The notes below the pieces were generated by a model, which had not been told where the DNA came from, searched no databases, and saw nothing but the letters and a program-made list of their open reading frames with translations. From assembly GCF_028682475.1 (NCBI RefSeq), contig NZ_JANHLE010000030.1:1-64000 (forward strand): DNA of 64,000 nt, given 5' to 3'. The number at the start of each line of letters is the position of its first letter. Positions within the stretch are counted from its first letter, which is position 1. This DNA comes from Pseudomonas putida. GTDB lineage: Bacteria; Pseudomonadota; Gammaproteobacteria; Pseudomonadales; Pseudomonadaceae. Below are positions 22,967 to 33,423 of the stretch, piece after piece. The translations under genes were made by a program, and so were the position numbers.

Positions 22967-23613
22967 GGCTTGACCTCCTGGCTGGCGGGGCTGGCAAAGT
23001 AATTGGCCACGGCCTTGATTTCCTCATCGTTCATGGCCTTGGCGACACCCACCATCAGCTGGTTAGGGTCGTTGCTGCGGCTGCCATCGCGCCAGGCATT
23101 GAGTTGCGCCACCAGGTAAGCGGCAGGCTGATGCGCCAACGGCGGAAAATGCTCACCCACCCCGGCGCCGCCAGGTCCATGGCATTGCACACAGCCAGGG
23201 ATCTGGCGGCTCCAGTCACCGTACAACGCCAGTTTCTGCGTGCTGTCGGCAGCCATCTGCTGCCTGCGGGTGTCGGCCACCGGCTCGCTTGGCATGGCTG
23301 CCAGGGTGCTGGTCACGGCCTGGATTTCCTCATCGCTGAGGGCTTTGGCCAGGGGCTCCATGATCGGGTTCTTGCGACTGCCACTGCGAAAATCGTGCAG
23401 TTGCTTGCTCAGGTAAGCCGCCGGCAACCCGGCCAGACGCGGAAAGCCGGCAGCGGCCATGCCTTTGCCGTCGACACCATGACAGCCCATACAGGCCATT
23501 GCGGCAGGGTTCTGGCCACCCTGGTTGAAGATTTTCTGACCGTCTGCAGCGTTGACGGCGGTAACTGAAAACAGCAGCAGGCTACTCATCAGGATTCGAT
23601 CCAGTGGGATCAT
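22963..23613 (-). CDS. tsdB: Diheme cytochrome c4-like protein, TsdB-type electron acceptor
   Basis: 216 aa with signal peptide (LMSSLLLFSVTAVNA) and two cytochrome c domains in tandem: CMGCHG and CVQCHG, each followed by a repeated phrase (PRLAGLPAAYLSKQL / PPLAHQPAAYLVAQL), showing internal duplication as in cytochrome c4. The partner role is inferred from the 4-base overlap with tsdA and the known TsdB-TsdA arrangement, passing electrons towards terminal oxidases. ATG 23613 has GGAG at 6-base spacing; the ATG four codons earlier overlaps that site. Confidence 0.83.
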   Translation of the reverse strand: MIPLDRILMSSLLLFSVTAVNAADGQKIFNQGGQNPAAMACMGCHGVDGKGMAAAGFPRLAGLPAAYLSKQLHDFRSGSRKNPIMEPLAKALSDEEIQAVTSTLAAMPSEPVADTRRQQMAADSTQKLALYGDWSRQIPGCVQCHGPGGAGVGEHFPPLAHQPAAYLVAQLNAWRDGSRSNDPNQLMVGVAKAMNDEEIKAVANYFASPASQEVKP

Positions 23614-23634
23614 CACGGACTCCATTCTTTTGTT

Positions 23635-23665
23635 ATAAGCTTAGGCTTATTTTTCATAAGCCTAA
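23635..23665. promoter_or_regulatory. Triple ATAAGCC inverted repeats upstream of tsdBA
   Basis: Perfect 10-bp inverted repeat TTAGGCTTAT (23641-23650) / ATAAGCCTAA (23656-23665) with loop TTTTC, plus a further ATAAGC immediately before it (23635-23640). The ATAAGC / GCTTAT / ATAAGCC array sits about 20-50 bases before the tsdB start and looks like an operator for a dimeric regulator, for example of the ArsR/SoxR-sulfur type; no such regulator gene is adjacent. Confidence 0.55.
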
Positions 23666-23843
23666 GGATAGTAGGCCCATCCGCCGTCAGCGACAACGTT
23701 GAACGCGAGGAGAAACTGGCAAATCGCCAGCTGAATCGATTAGCGCAGACCGCTCATCAGTCAGGCACATCGATTGCGCCAACCCTGTCGAATCCGCCCA
23801 CGCCCGGACGACCATGAGTACATTCCCCCGCAGGAGCGTGACC

Positions 23844-24572
23844 ATGGACAACTACCGCAATCCGCAAGTGGTTTCCCGCAGCGAATGGCTCAGTGCCCGC
23901 CGACAGTTGCTGCTGCATGAAAAGGCCCTGACCCATCAGCGCGACGAACTCAGCCGAGCCCGCCGCGCCCTGCCCTGGGTACGGATCGAGCACAACTACA
24001 GCTTCGAAGGCGCACAGGGACACCTGAGCCTGGCCGACCTGTTCGCTGGCCGCAGTCAGTTGCTGGTCTATCACTTCATGTTTGACGAGGGCTGGAGCGA
24101 AGGCTGTGGTGGCTGCTCGTTCCTGGCCGACCACTTCGATGGCGCCAACTTGCACCTGGCCCATCACGATGTCTCGCTGGTGGCGGTATCACGGGCGCCG
24201 TTAGCCCAGTTCCAGGCGTTCAAGCAACGCATGGGCTGGAAATTTCCCTGGGTGTCGTCGCACGGCAGCCCGTTCAACCGGGAGTTTGGCGTCAGCGTCA
24301 ACGACGACGGCAACAGCCAGTACAACTACGAACCCTACTCGGGCAATGAAACCGAACTGCCGGGCCTGAGCGTGTTCTATCGCGACGCCGACGGCACGAT
24401 CTTCCACACCTACTCAAGCTATGCCCGAGGCCTGGATATCCTCGTCGGCGCCTACAACTTCCTCGACCTGATGCCCAAGGGCCGCAACGAAGAAGGCACC
24501 ATGGACTGGGTGCGCCATCACGACCGCTATGAGGGCGCCGCGGCCGACAACCCCCACTGCTGCCACGAGTGA
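23844..24572 (+). CDS. DUF899 thioredoxin-fold protein
   Basis: 242-residue cytosolic protein of the DUF899 family. Typical phrases are VYHFMFDEGWSEGCGGCSFL (about 76-95), VAVSRAPLAQFQAFKQRMGW and PGLSVFYRDADGTIFHTYSS, ending MDWVRHHDRY. The fold is thioredoxin/peroxiredoxin-like with C-x2-C (CGGC), so a redox role is plausible but untested. ATG 23844 follows AGGAG. It is alone between the tsdBA promoter and the bestrophin gene. Confidence 0.85.
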   Translation: MDNYRNPQVVSRSEWLSARRQLLLHEKALTHQRDELSRARRALPWVRIEHNYSFEGAQGHLSLADLFAGRSQLLVYHFMFDEGWSEGCGGCSFLADHFDGANLHLAHHDVSLVAVSRAPLAQFQAFKQRMGWKFPWVSSHGSPFNREFGVSVNDDGNSQYNYEPYSGNETELPGLSVFYRDADGTIFHTYSSYARGLDILVGAYNFLDLMPKGRNEEGTMDWVRHHDRYEGAAADNPHCCHE

Positions 24573-24698
24573 GCACAGCAGACGGGCGTGGCTGGAGGGC
24601 CAATGCACTGCGCAATTGTCGTCGAGCTGTATCCTTGCCGGGCTTTGCCCTACAGTATTGCGCGCAATTTCTCGCGCCACTGTACAAGGTTTGCCTTG

Positions 24699-25616
24699 AT
24701 GATCATCCAGCCGCAAAAGCCCTCCATTCGCGTCCTGCTGTTCTCGCTCAAAGGTTCGATCATTCCGGCGATCTGGCGCAAAGTCCTGTACACCGTGCTG
24801 ATCAGCTCGGCAGTAGTTGCCACCCACGGCACGCTGTTCGAATACAAAGTCATCCTCACCGCCACGCCCTTTACCCTCTGGGGCCTGACCCTGGCGATCT
24901 TCCTCGGTTTTCGCAACACCGTGGCCTACCAGCGTTTCTGGGAGGCGCGCACGCTGTGGGGCGAGCTGTTGATCGTCAGCCGCAACCTGACCCGCCAGAC
25001 CTTGAGCCTGCTGCCCAACCTGGCCCCCGGCCAGCGCCAGGCCCTGCACGATAGCCTGATCGCATTCGCCTACGTGTTGCGCGACCAGTTACGCGGCACG
25101 CCTGCCAGTGCCGACTTGCAACGCCTGCTCGACAGCCCGACCCGCGCTCTGCTGGCCAGCAGCGATGCCCCGGCCAGTCGCCTGCTCGGCGTACTCGGCC
25201 AGAGCTTCATGGGCAGCGCCCGGGATGCCGGTGGCGGCGAGGTGCTGCAGGCCAACCTTGACCAGCAGCTGAGCCGCTTGTCCTACGTGCTGGGCGGCTG
25301 CGAGCGGATCAAGAACACGCCGATCCCCTACCCCTACATTCTGATGCTGCACCGCATCGTCCACGTCTACTGCTTCCTGCTGCCGTTCTGCCTGGTCGAC
25401 AGCATCGGCTGGTTCACCCCGTTTGCCGTCTGTGTGCTGGCCTACACCTTCTTTGGCCTGGACGCGTTGGGCGATCAGATCGCCGATCCCTTCGACACCC
25501 AGCCCAATGACCTGGCCCTGGACGCGATGTGCCGTAACCTGGAAATCGCCGTGCGCGAGCTGGCGGGTGAAACCGCGCCGGCGCAGTTGCAACCGGTCAA
25601 AGGCGTTTTGCTTTAG
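24699..25616 (+). CDS. Bestrophin-like (UPF0187/YneE) membrane channel
   Basis: 305-residue integral membrane protein of the bacterial bestrophin family. Visible: KGSIIPAIWRKVLYTVLISS (first helix), FRNTVAYQRFWEARTLWGEL (the conserved N-x-x-Y-x-R-[FW]-W-E-x-R segment), HRIVHVYCFLLPFCLVDSIG, and the C-terminal FFGLDALGDQIADPF, matching the conserved acidic E-x2-x-P-F/DPF element. Family members form pentameric ion channels (cation-selective in a Klebsiella homolog). It overlaps the end of the converging symporter gene by four bases. Confidence 0.9.
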   Translation: MIIQPQKPSIRVLLFSLKGSIIPAIWRKVLYTVLISSAVVATHGTLFEYKVILTATPFTLWGLTLAIFLGFRNTVAYQRFWEARTLWGELLIVSRNLTRQTLSLLPNLAPGQRQALHDSLIAFAYVLRDQLRGTPASADLQRLLDSPTRALLASSDAPASRLLGVLGQSFMGSARDAGGGEVLQANLDQQLSRLSYVLGGCERIKNTPIPYPYILMLHRIVHVYCFLLPFCLVDSIGWFTPFAVCVLAYTFFGLDALGDQIADPFDTQPNDLALDAMCRNLEIAVRELAGETAPAQLQPVKGVLL

Positions 25617-26575
25617 CCGCGCGCGGCGTAGCGCTGCGCCAGCACCGCACAGACCATCAGCTGGATCTGGTGGAAGATCATCAACGGTAAAATCATCGCG
25701 CCGATGCCGCCACCGACAAACAGCACCTGGGCCATCGGCACGCCGGTGGCCATGCTCTTTTTCGAGCCGGCGAACAGAATGGTGATGCGGTCTTCCAGGT
25801 TAAAGCCCAACCAGCGTCCCAGGGCGCTGGTGCACCACAGCACCAGTGCCAGCAACAAGCAACAGACCAGCACCAGCGCGGCCAAACGCGGCGGCGCCAC
25901 CGAATGCCAGAGTCCGCTGACCACCGCATCACTGAAGGCGGTGTAAACCACCAGCAGGATCGATCCCTGATCAACGCTCTTCAGCCAGCGCGCATTGCGT
26001 GCCACCCACTGGCCGATCCAGCGCCGCGCCAGTTGCCCGGCAACAAAGGGCACCAGCAGTTGCAGGACGATTTTCAGCACGGCATCCAGGCCCGAACCGC
26101 TGTCGCCTTCCACGCCCATCAGCAACACCACCAGCACAGGCGTCAGGGCGATGCCAAGCAAACTCGACGCTGCGGCGCTGCAGATCGCCGCCGGAACGTT
26201 GCCACGGGCCAGCGAGGTGAACGCAATCGCCGACTGCACCGTCGCCGGCAACGCGCACAGATAGAGCACGCCCAGGTACAGCTCATCGCCCACCAATGGC
26301 AGTAACAGCGGCTTGAGCGCCATGCCCAGCAGCGGAAACATCACGAAGGTGCAGGCAAACACCAGCAGGTGCAGGCGCCAGTGCCCGGCACCGGCCGCCA
26401 CCGCCTCACGCGACAGTTTGGCCCCATGCAGGAAGAACAGCAGGCCGATGGCCAGGTTGGTCAGCCAGCCAAACACCAACGCCCCATCGCCTTCACAGGG
26501 CAACAATGTGGCCAGCACAATCACCCCGAGCAGGGCCAGGGTGAAATTGTCGAACAGCATCCGCAGGTACTTCAT
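25613..26575 (-). CDS. Bile acid:sodium symporter-like transporter (YfeH/SBF-like)
   Basis: 320-residue membrane protein with nine or ten hydrophobic segments. The SBF-like hallmarks are GLLFFLHGAKLSREAV, LCALPATVQSAIAFTSLARG and the late FAGSKKSMATGVPMAQVLF. Substrates of the YfeH branch are unknown; bile acid transport is not implied. The start ATG 26575 lies in an 80-base divergent gap shared with an AraC-type regulator, which probably controls it. Confidence 0.88.
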   Translation of the reverse strand: MKYLRMLFDNFTLALLGVIVLATLLPCEGDGALVFGWLTNLAIGLLFFLHGAKLSREAVAAGAGHWRLHLLVFACTFVMFPLLGMALKPLLLPLVGDELYLGVLYLCALPATVQSAIAFTSLARGNVPAAICSAAASSLLGIALTPVLVVLLMGVEGDSGSGLDAVLKIVLQLLVPFVAGQLARRWIGQWVARNARWLKSVDQGSILLVVYTAFSDAVVSGLWHSVAPPRLAALVLVCCLLLALVLWCTSALGRWLGFNLEDRITILFAGSKKSMATGVPMAQVLFVGGGIGAMILPLMIFHQIQLMVCAVLAQRYAARG

Positions 26576-26654
26576 GGTCGATCCTGACTTGTTATTGTGG
26601 CGCGCCAGACGATAAGGTCTTTGCACCTTCCTCACTAACGCCAGAACCCCAGCA

Positions 26655-27467
26655 GTGTCGCCAAACGGACAATCCGCCCAGCCTGAACCGCAGCTACTCG
26701 AACACCTGACCCGGCTGCCACGCCCGGTCTACGGCCACGTTCAGGCATTGCCCAACATCGTCCTCGGCTACCGCCATGCGCATCCCTGGGGACAGTTGTC
26801 CTACGCCATTGGCGGCGTGCTACAAGTGCACACCGACCGCGGTTTCTACCTGGTGCCACCACAACGCGCGGTATGGGTCCCGGCGCAGGTCCAGCACCGG
26901 GTCAGCTGCCAGGGTGACACCTGCCTGCGCAGTCTCTACCTGGAGCATGCGCCCGCCGACTGGTCGGCCAGCCAATGCCGGGTGATCGCGATCAATCCGT
27001 TGTTGCGCGAGCTGATCCGTACCTTCAGCGAGCTACCGGTGCACTATGATCCGCAGGGTGCCGATGGCCGCCTGGTACAGGTGCTGCTCGATCAGCTGAC
27101 AACCGCGGCTGAACAACAGTTGATGTTGCCGCTGCCCCAGGACCGCCGCCTGCGTGCATTGTGCAGCCACCTGCAGGCACAACCGGACGCCGCCACCAGC
27201 CTGGCTGAATGGGCAGCACAGGCGACGGTGTCGGAAAAGACCCTGAGCCGGCTGTTCCAGCGCGAAACCGGAATGAGCTTCAGGCTCTGGCGCCAGCGTA
27301 TGCGCCTGTTGAACGCACTGCCGGCGCTGGAACGCGGTGAGCGGGTCACCGATGTCGCCCTGGCCTGCGGCTACGATTCGCTGTCGGCGTTCATCGCCGC
27401 GTTCGGCAAACAGTTCGGTGCACCGCCGGGCGCGTTCTTTCGAACACGAGCGGACTCAGCGTTGTAG
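26655..27467 (+). CDS. AraC-family transcriptional regulator with cupin sensor
   Basis: 270 aa from a GTG start (26655); no strong ribosome site is visible and no nearby ATG offers an alternative. The N-terminal cupin (about 35-110: HAHPWGQLSYAIGGVLQVHT, PQRAVWVPAQVQH) resembles the AraC_binding_6/DUF6597 type. The C-terminal AraC HTH pair is at about 185-265 (SEKTLSRLFQRETGMSFRLW; VTDVALACGYDSLSAFIAAF). Divergent from the SBF-like transporter, so likely its regulator. Confidence 0.88.
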   Translation: MSPNGQSAQPEPQLLEHLTRLPRPVYGHVQALPNIVLGYRHAHPWGQLSYAIGGVLQVHTDRGFYLVPPQRAVWVPAQVQHRVSCQGDTCLRSLYLEHAPADWSASQCRVIAINPLLRELIRTFSELPVHYDPQGADGRLVQVLLDQLTTAAEQQLMLPLPQDRRLRALCSHLQAQPDAATSLAEWAAQATVSEKTLSRLFQRETGMSFRLWRQRMRLLNALPALERGERVTDVALACGYDSLSAFIAAFGKQFGAPPGAFFRTRADSAL

Positions 27468-27549
27468 CCACAGAATTTTCGAATTTGCTGAGCCGGCCTG
27501 CTACCCTTCAGCCCGCCTGCCAAGCCTCATGCCAGAAAAAGGAGTTTCC

Positions 27550-27927
27550 ATGGCAACGCTCACCGTGCGCGACGAAACCGTCTCGGGGGAAGTCTTTGAA
27601 ACTTTCGCCCTGCACTTCCCCAACGCCACCCTCACCGTAGGCCAGTTAATCCGCGAACGGGTCCACCAGGAAGTCCTGCTGCATACCCGGCAGCGCCTGG
27701 TCGTTCCCACGGCACTGGAGGCCAGCCTCAACGGTGCACGCCAGGTCAGCGAACAGCCGCCGGTGGACTGGCGCAAACAGGTCGAGATTGCCTGTCAGGC
27801 CTTTGAACGCAACGGCTTCGTCATCCTCCTCGATGAACAACAGGCCGAGCACCTGGACGATATCCTGACCCTGCGCCATGACAGCGTGGCCAGCTTCATC
27901 AAACTGACCCCCTTGGTAGGTGGCTGA
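27550..27927 (+). CDS. Small partner protein of the DUF4132 gene, 125 aa
   Basis: Soluble alpha/beta protein beginning MATLTVRDETVSGEVFETFA with GGAG 5 bases before the ATG. LIRERVHQEVLLHTR and DDILTLRHDSVASFIKLTPL are the most regular stretches; there is no signal peptide or membrane helix. Three bases separate it from the DUF4132 gene, so the two are translationally linked. I do not recognise the family. Confidence 0.75.
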   Translation: MATLTVRDETVSGEVFETFALHFPNATLTVGQLIRERVHQEVLLHTRQRLVVPTALEASLNGARQVSEQPPVDWRKQVEIACQAFERNGFVILLDEQQAEHLDDILTLRHDSVASFIKLTPLVGG

Positions 27928-27930
27928 TCC

Positions 27931-30543
27931 ATGGCACTCGAACAACTCCAGGCCTTTGTCGACGATTTCCCGCAAACCGACCTTGGCGCTGTCGAGCACC
28001 TCGCTCCGGACGGCTATCCGTTGCTGGCCAGCAGCGAGCTGCGCCACGAACACCAGTTGATCAGCACACTGCTGCCGCAACTGCAGAACATTGAAGGCCG
28101 TCCCGAGGCGATAGTCCAGGCGCTGGGTAAACTGCCTGCCGTGCAAAGCCTGGCGCAGCCGCAGCAACGCGTGCGTCTGGTGCTGGCGCTGATCGAACGG
28201 ATTGTGGCCTACGATGGCGGCCTGAGCAGCGCTGCGCTCAACTATGAGTTCACCCATAGTTTCGACAAGGGGATCATGCCGGCGCTGGTCAGCCTGTTGA
28301 TGCAAACCGACGAGGTGCTTGAGCAGGTGGCCGTGCCAGTATTGCAATGGATTACCGGCTACCGTTTCGCCTATGACCACGTCGTGCCGATGCTCACGGT
28401 GGTCAACTGGGCCGTTGCCAGGCAGCACCTGCCAATGCCCGACGCGCTACGCCAGCTGCTCAGGCTGTTGCGCAGCCAATGCACCGACGGCGACCATTAC
28501 GGCAACGCGGTCAGGTACGGCAACATCGCCGAACATCTACAGGCAAAGCTCGACCCACTGCTGGGCAACGGCGTCTGGCAGCTGCTGGTGCCCTGCGAAC
28601 ACTGGACGCAGCTGGCCGTCAATGAACTCGAAGCATTGCCTGCCGATCGCAGCGAGCCCTGGCTGGCTTTGCTCCATCACACCAGCACCGCCACCACCGC
28701 GCGACCTTCGGCAAAGTGGCTCAAGCACGCACGCACGCTGTTGGCAGACGTCGATCAAGCGACGCTGCGCGCTGCCCTGTTGCGCTGGTTCGCACGCATC
28801 GATAGCGGACGCACCGGGGCGCTGCTGTACGACCGCTGGAACGAGATCGATGATCGCGCGCGCATGAGCGAAGGCAACGCCACGATCCTGCGTGGCCTGC
28901 TGTGGATGACACCGCTGCTGGCCGACAGCGAGCTGACCCGGGCACTCACCCGGGTGGCCTTGAGCGCCTACCGCAAAGTCCGTGGCATCGGTGCCCGGGC
29001 ACCGAAGGTCGGCAACACTGCGGTGTATGCCTTGGCGTCGATTGCGACGACCGAGGCCGTTGGCCAGCTGGCCCTGCTCAAGGCCCGGGTCAGGCTCAAC
29101 AGCGCCCAGAAAGAGCTGGAAAAAGCCTTCACCAGCGCCGCTCAGGCGCTCGCCCTGCCACGTGACCAGATCGAAGAGCTCAGCGTACCCAGCTACGGTC
29201 TGGAGCAGGTGGGCCTACGCCGCGAACAGCTGGCCGACGGCGCCTACCTGGCCGAGCTGCGCGTCGACGGCAAGACGGTGAGCCTGAACTGGTTCCAGGC
29301 TGACGGTACGCCACAGAAATCGGTGCCGGCCAAGGTCAAGGCCGAATGCCCAGAAGCACTCAAGGAACTGCAATCCGCAGCCAAAGACATCGCGCTCATG
29401 CTCACCGCCCAGGCAGTGCGCCTGGACACCCTGTTCCTGCTGGAAAAGCGCTGGCCGCTCGAACAATGGCAGCAGCGCTACCTCGATCACCCGCTGGTCG
29501 GCACCCTGGCCCGGCGACTGATCTGGGAGCTCCGCGAAGACGGCCAGTGCCTTGCGGTGTTGTTCGCCGATGGCTTCCTGCAGACCCTGGATGGCCGCAA
29601 CGTCAGTTTTTCCAGCGCGGCTGAAGTGCGTCTCTGGCACCCCATCGAGCGAACGCTGGAAGAGGTCCTCGCCTGGCGCGAGCGCATCGAAGCCCTGCAG
29701 ATCACCCAACCGTTCAAGCAGGCGCACCGGGAGGTCTACCTGCTGACCGAGGCCGAGCGCCGCACTGCGACCTACTCCAACCGCTTCGCCGCGCACATTC
29801 TGCGTCAGCACCAGTTCCATGCCCTGGCCACTGGCCGCGGCTGGCGCAACGCCCTGCGCCTGCTGGTCGACGACTGCTACCCGCCGGCCACTCGCGAGCT
29901 GCCTGCCCATGGCCTGCGCGCCGAGTTCCAGGTCGATGGTGTGGGCGACAACTTTGGCGTCGACACCAATGAGTCCGGCACCTTCCTGCACCTGGGCACA
30001 GACCAGGTGCGGTTCTACGCCCGCGAAGGCGAAGATACCGCGCTGGCGCTGGACCAGGTGCCGCCGCTGGTGTTGAGTGAGGTCATGCGCGACATCGACC
30101 TGTTTGTCGGTGTCGCTTCGCTGGCCAACGATCCGCAATGGGTCGACAGCGGGCCTGATGTCCGCTTGCGTGATTACTGGCAGCAGCATTCGTTCGGTGA
30201 ACTGGGTGCCACCGCCCAGACCCGCAAGCAGCTTCTGGAAAAACTGCTGCCGCGCATGACCCGCCTCAAGGGCAAATGGACCCTGCACGGGCGTTTCCTC
30301 GAAGTCACCGGCAAACTGCGCAGCTACAAGATCCACCTGGGTTCAAGCAACATTCTAATGCTGCCAACCGATCAGTACCTGTGCATCGTCCCCGATGCCA
30401 AAGCGCGCACTCAGTCCACGCCACAGTACGTGCCCTTCGAGGGCGATGCCATGCTGTCGATTATCCTGTCCAAGGCCCTGCTGCTGATCGATGATGACAA
30501 GATCAGTGCCCCGGCCATCACCCGCCAGCTGGCGCTTGACTGA
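27931..30543 (+). CDS. DUF4132 family large protein
   Basis: 870-residue soluble protein. The C-terminal third matches what I know of DUF4132 proteins (E. coli YehI/MolR relatives): EDGQCLAVLFADGFLQTLDG, WHPIERTLEEVLAWRERI, TQPFKQAHREVYLLTEAERR, YSNRFAAHILRQHQFHALAT, then a terminal module with SYKIHLGSSNILMLPTDQYL (DUF7737-like). The N-terminal half is all-helical with possible HEAT-like repeats (YALASIATTEAVGQLALLKA). No catalytic motif is recognised. Related proteins elsewhere sit near MoxR ATPases and VWA proteins, but none is adjacent here; only the 125-aa partner is. Confidence 0.8.
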   Translation: MALEQLQAFVDDFPQTDLGAVEHLAPDGYPLLASSELRHEHQLISTLLPQLQNIEGRPEAIVQALGKLPAVQSLAQPQQRVRLVLALIERIVAYDGGLSSAALNYEFTHSFDKGIMPALVSLLMQTDEVLEQVAVPVLQWITGYRFAYDHVVPMLTVVNWAVARQHLPMPDALRQLLRLLRSQCTDGDHYGNAVRYGNIAEHLQAKLDPLLGNGVWQLLVPCEHWTQLAVNELEALPADRSEPWLALLHHTSTATTARPSAKWLKHARTLLADVDQATLRAALLRWFARIDSGRTGALLYDRWNEIDDRARMSEGNATILRGLLWMTPLLADSELTRALTRVALSAYRKVRGIGARAPKVGNTAVYALASIATTEAVGQLALLKARVRLNSAQKELEKAFTSAAQALALPRDQIEELSVPSYGLEQVGLRREQLADGAYLAELRVDGKTVSLNWFQADGTPQKSVPAKVKAECPEALKELQSAAKDIALMLTAQAVRLDTLFLLEKRWPLEQWQQRYLDHPLVGTLARRLIWELREDGQCLAVLFADGFLQTLDGRNVSFSSAAEVRLWHPIERTLEEVLAWRERIEALQITQPFKQAHREVYLLTEAERRTATYSNRFAAHILRQHQFHALATGRGWRNALRLLVDDCYPPATRELPAHGLRAEFQVDGVGDNFGVDTNESGTFLHLGTDQVRFYAREGEDTALALDQVPPLVLSEVMRDIDLFVGVASLANDPQWVDSGPDVRLRDYWQQHSFGELGATAQTRKQLLEKLLPRMTRLKGKWTLHGRFLEVTGKLRSYKIHLGSSNILMLPTDQYLCIVPDAKARTQSTPQYVPFEGDAMLSIILSKALLLIDDDKISAPAITRQLALD

Positions 30544-30568
30544 CTCGGGAGTACCCATCAGCGCTCAA

Positions 30569-31492
30569 CTACTGACCTGCGCCAGCGCTGCCAGGGCCCT
30601 GTTGCCGAGCACGCTGCCCGGCCATCGCGGTGCTGGCTAACCAGGCTTTGAACGCTAGCATCGCCACGGTCTCGGCGCGTGACTGCAAGCGCGTCAACCA
30701 GTAGCTGCCGGTGTTGATACTCGCGGCGAATGGCTGCTGGATTACGCCGCTGGCCAATAGCCGTTCAAACATCGAGGGCGGTGCCAGGGCCACACCCACA
30801 CCTTGTTGTGCTGCCTCCATCATGCCCACTGAAGAGTCGAAGACCACGGTGCGCGGAGGGCGGGTGGTACTGGGCATTCCGGCAGCCAGGAACCATTCAT
30901 TCCACTCCTCGGCACGGTAGGAGCGCAGTAACGTCTGTTGCAGCAGGTCCGCCGGCGAGCGCAACTGCGCCGCGATCTGCGGCGTACACAGCGCCGACAA
31001 CGGCGCATCGAACAGGGGGATCGCCTCGATGCCGTGCCAGGCCCCACTGCCGTATCGGATGGCATAGTCAAGCCCTTCGGCGGCGACATCCACGCGATTG
31101 TTGTGGGTGGACAGGCGCAGATCGATGTAGGGGTAGCGCGCTTGAAAGTCAGCCAGGCGCGGCAACAGCCAACCCACAGCGAAGGTACCCACCGCTCCCA
31201 CCGTCAGCACCTCACGGTAGTGTCCCCCTTCGAAACGGTCGAGGACCTGGGCGATGCGGTCAAAACTTTCGCGTAACACCGGCAACAGGGTTTCCCCTTC
31301 GCTGGTGAGCATCAGGCCACGGGGCAGGCGCTTGAACAGCGTGACCTTGAGCTGGGCTTCGAGGCTTTTGACCTGATGGCTGACGGCCGCCTGGGTCACG
31401 CACAGCTCGATCGCTGCGCGGGTAAAGCTCAAATGCCGCGCCGAGGCCTCGAAGGCACGTAACGCATTGAGAGGTAAATGCGGCCGAATCAC
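30569..31492 (-). CDS. ampR: LysR-type regulator AmpR
   Basis: 307-residue LysR regulator, extremely close to enterobacterial AmpR in recalled sequence: PLNALRAFEASARHLSFTRA, RGLMLTSEGETLLPVLRESF, YIDLRLSTHNNRVDVAAEGL, GSGAWHGIEAIPL, TGSYWLTRLQSRAETVAM. AmpR represses ampC when bound to UDP-MurNAc-pentapeptide and activates it when anhydro-muropeptides accumulate. It is divergent from ampC with the shared operator between. The C-terminal tail (about 20 residues after the effector domain) is slightly longer than in P. aeruginosa. Confidence 0.95.
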   Translation of the reverse strand: MIRPHLPLNALRAFEASARHLSFTRAAIELCVTQAAVSHQVKSLEAQLKVTLFKRLPRGLMLTSEGETLLPVLRESFDRIAQVLDRFEGGHYREVLTVGAVGTFAVGWLLPRLADFQARYPYIDLRLSTHNNRVDVAAEGLDYAIRYGSGAWHGIEAIPLFDAPLSALCTPQIAAQLRSPADLLQQTLLRSYRAEEWNEWFLAAGMPSTTRPPRTVVFDSSVGMMEAAQQGVGVALAPPSMFERLLASGVIQQPFAASINTGSYWLTRLQSRAETVAMLAFKAWLASTAMAGQRARQQGPGSAGAGQ

Positions 31493-31514
31493 TTGCTCCC
31501 CTTAGTTTTTCTAA

Positions 31515-32792
<1,278 letters not shown>

Positions 32793-32796
32793 CCAC

Positions 32797-33420
32797 TCAA
32801 GGCGTGCCGTTACGCCCATACAGGCGGTAGCCCTCACGCTCATTCAGGCGCTCGTAATAGGCCTGCACCGCTGGCAGCGCAGGACGCTCCAGCGGGGTCT
32901 GGAACCAGCGGTTGACCGACAGGCCAATGGGAATGTCCGCCAGGGAAAACGCCTCGCCGCTGACGTAGGCGCCGGTGCGCTGCAACTGCTGTTCAAGGAT
33001 TGTCATGTTGCGCGCCCAGTTGCGACACGCCGCTGCCAGCGCCTCGGGGTCCTGGTGCGCAGGTGACTTGCGCACCAGCGACATAAAGGCATAGCTCCAG
33101 GCGCCGTTGAGGTCGGTCGCCTGCCAGTCCATCCACTGGTCGACCCGCGCGCGCAATCGCGCCGCCGTCGGATACAGCTGCTCGCCGCCATACTGGTTGA
33201 CCAGGTAACGGATGATGCTGTTGGACTCCCACAAGACGAAATCGCCGTCTTCGATCACCGGCACCATGGCGTTGGGATTGAGCGCCAGGAAGGCCTCGCT
33301 ATGGGTCGACTGAAAGCCCGAGCCCCAATCCTCGCGCTTGAATGCCAGCCCCAGCTCGGCACAGGTCCACAACACCTTGCGCACGTTGATCGATGAAGCC
33401 TTACCGAGTATTCGCAGCAT
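32797..33420 (-). CDS. Glutathione S-transferase family protein
   Basis: 207 aa. N-terminal thioredoxin-like GST domain ([18 protein letters not shown]; cis-Pro loop [20 protein letters not shown] with the glutathione-gamma-glutamyl E-S pair), then the helical C domain ([20 protein letters not shown]). The likely catalytic residue is Ser10 or Asn12 in SSINVRK. Two adjacent ATGs exist; the second (33420) is better spaced from AGGAG. It follows the LuxR-type regulator gene with no gap, so the two form an operon. Substrate unknown. Confidence 0.92.
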   Translation of the reverse strand: MLRILGKASSINVRKVLWTCAELGLAFKREDWGSGFQSTHSEAFLALNPNAMVPVIEDGDFVLWESNSIIRYLVNQYGGEQLYPTAARLRARVDQWMDWQATDLNGAWSYAFMSLVRKSPAHQDPEALAAACRNWARNMTILEQQLQRTGAYVSGEAFSLADIPIGLSVNRWFQTPLERPALPAVQAYYERLNEREGYRLYGRNGTP

Positions 33421-33423
33421 CAT

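Noticed and set aside
29215-30336. Minus-strand frame inside the DUF4132 gene
   Set aside because: The plus-strand frame has conserved DUF4132 phrases and a linked start; the antisense product matches nothing.
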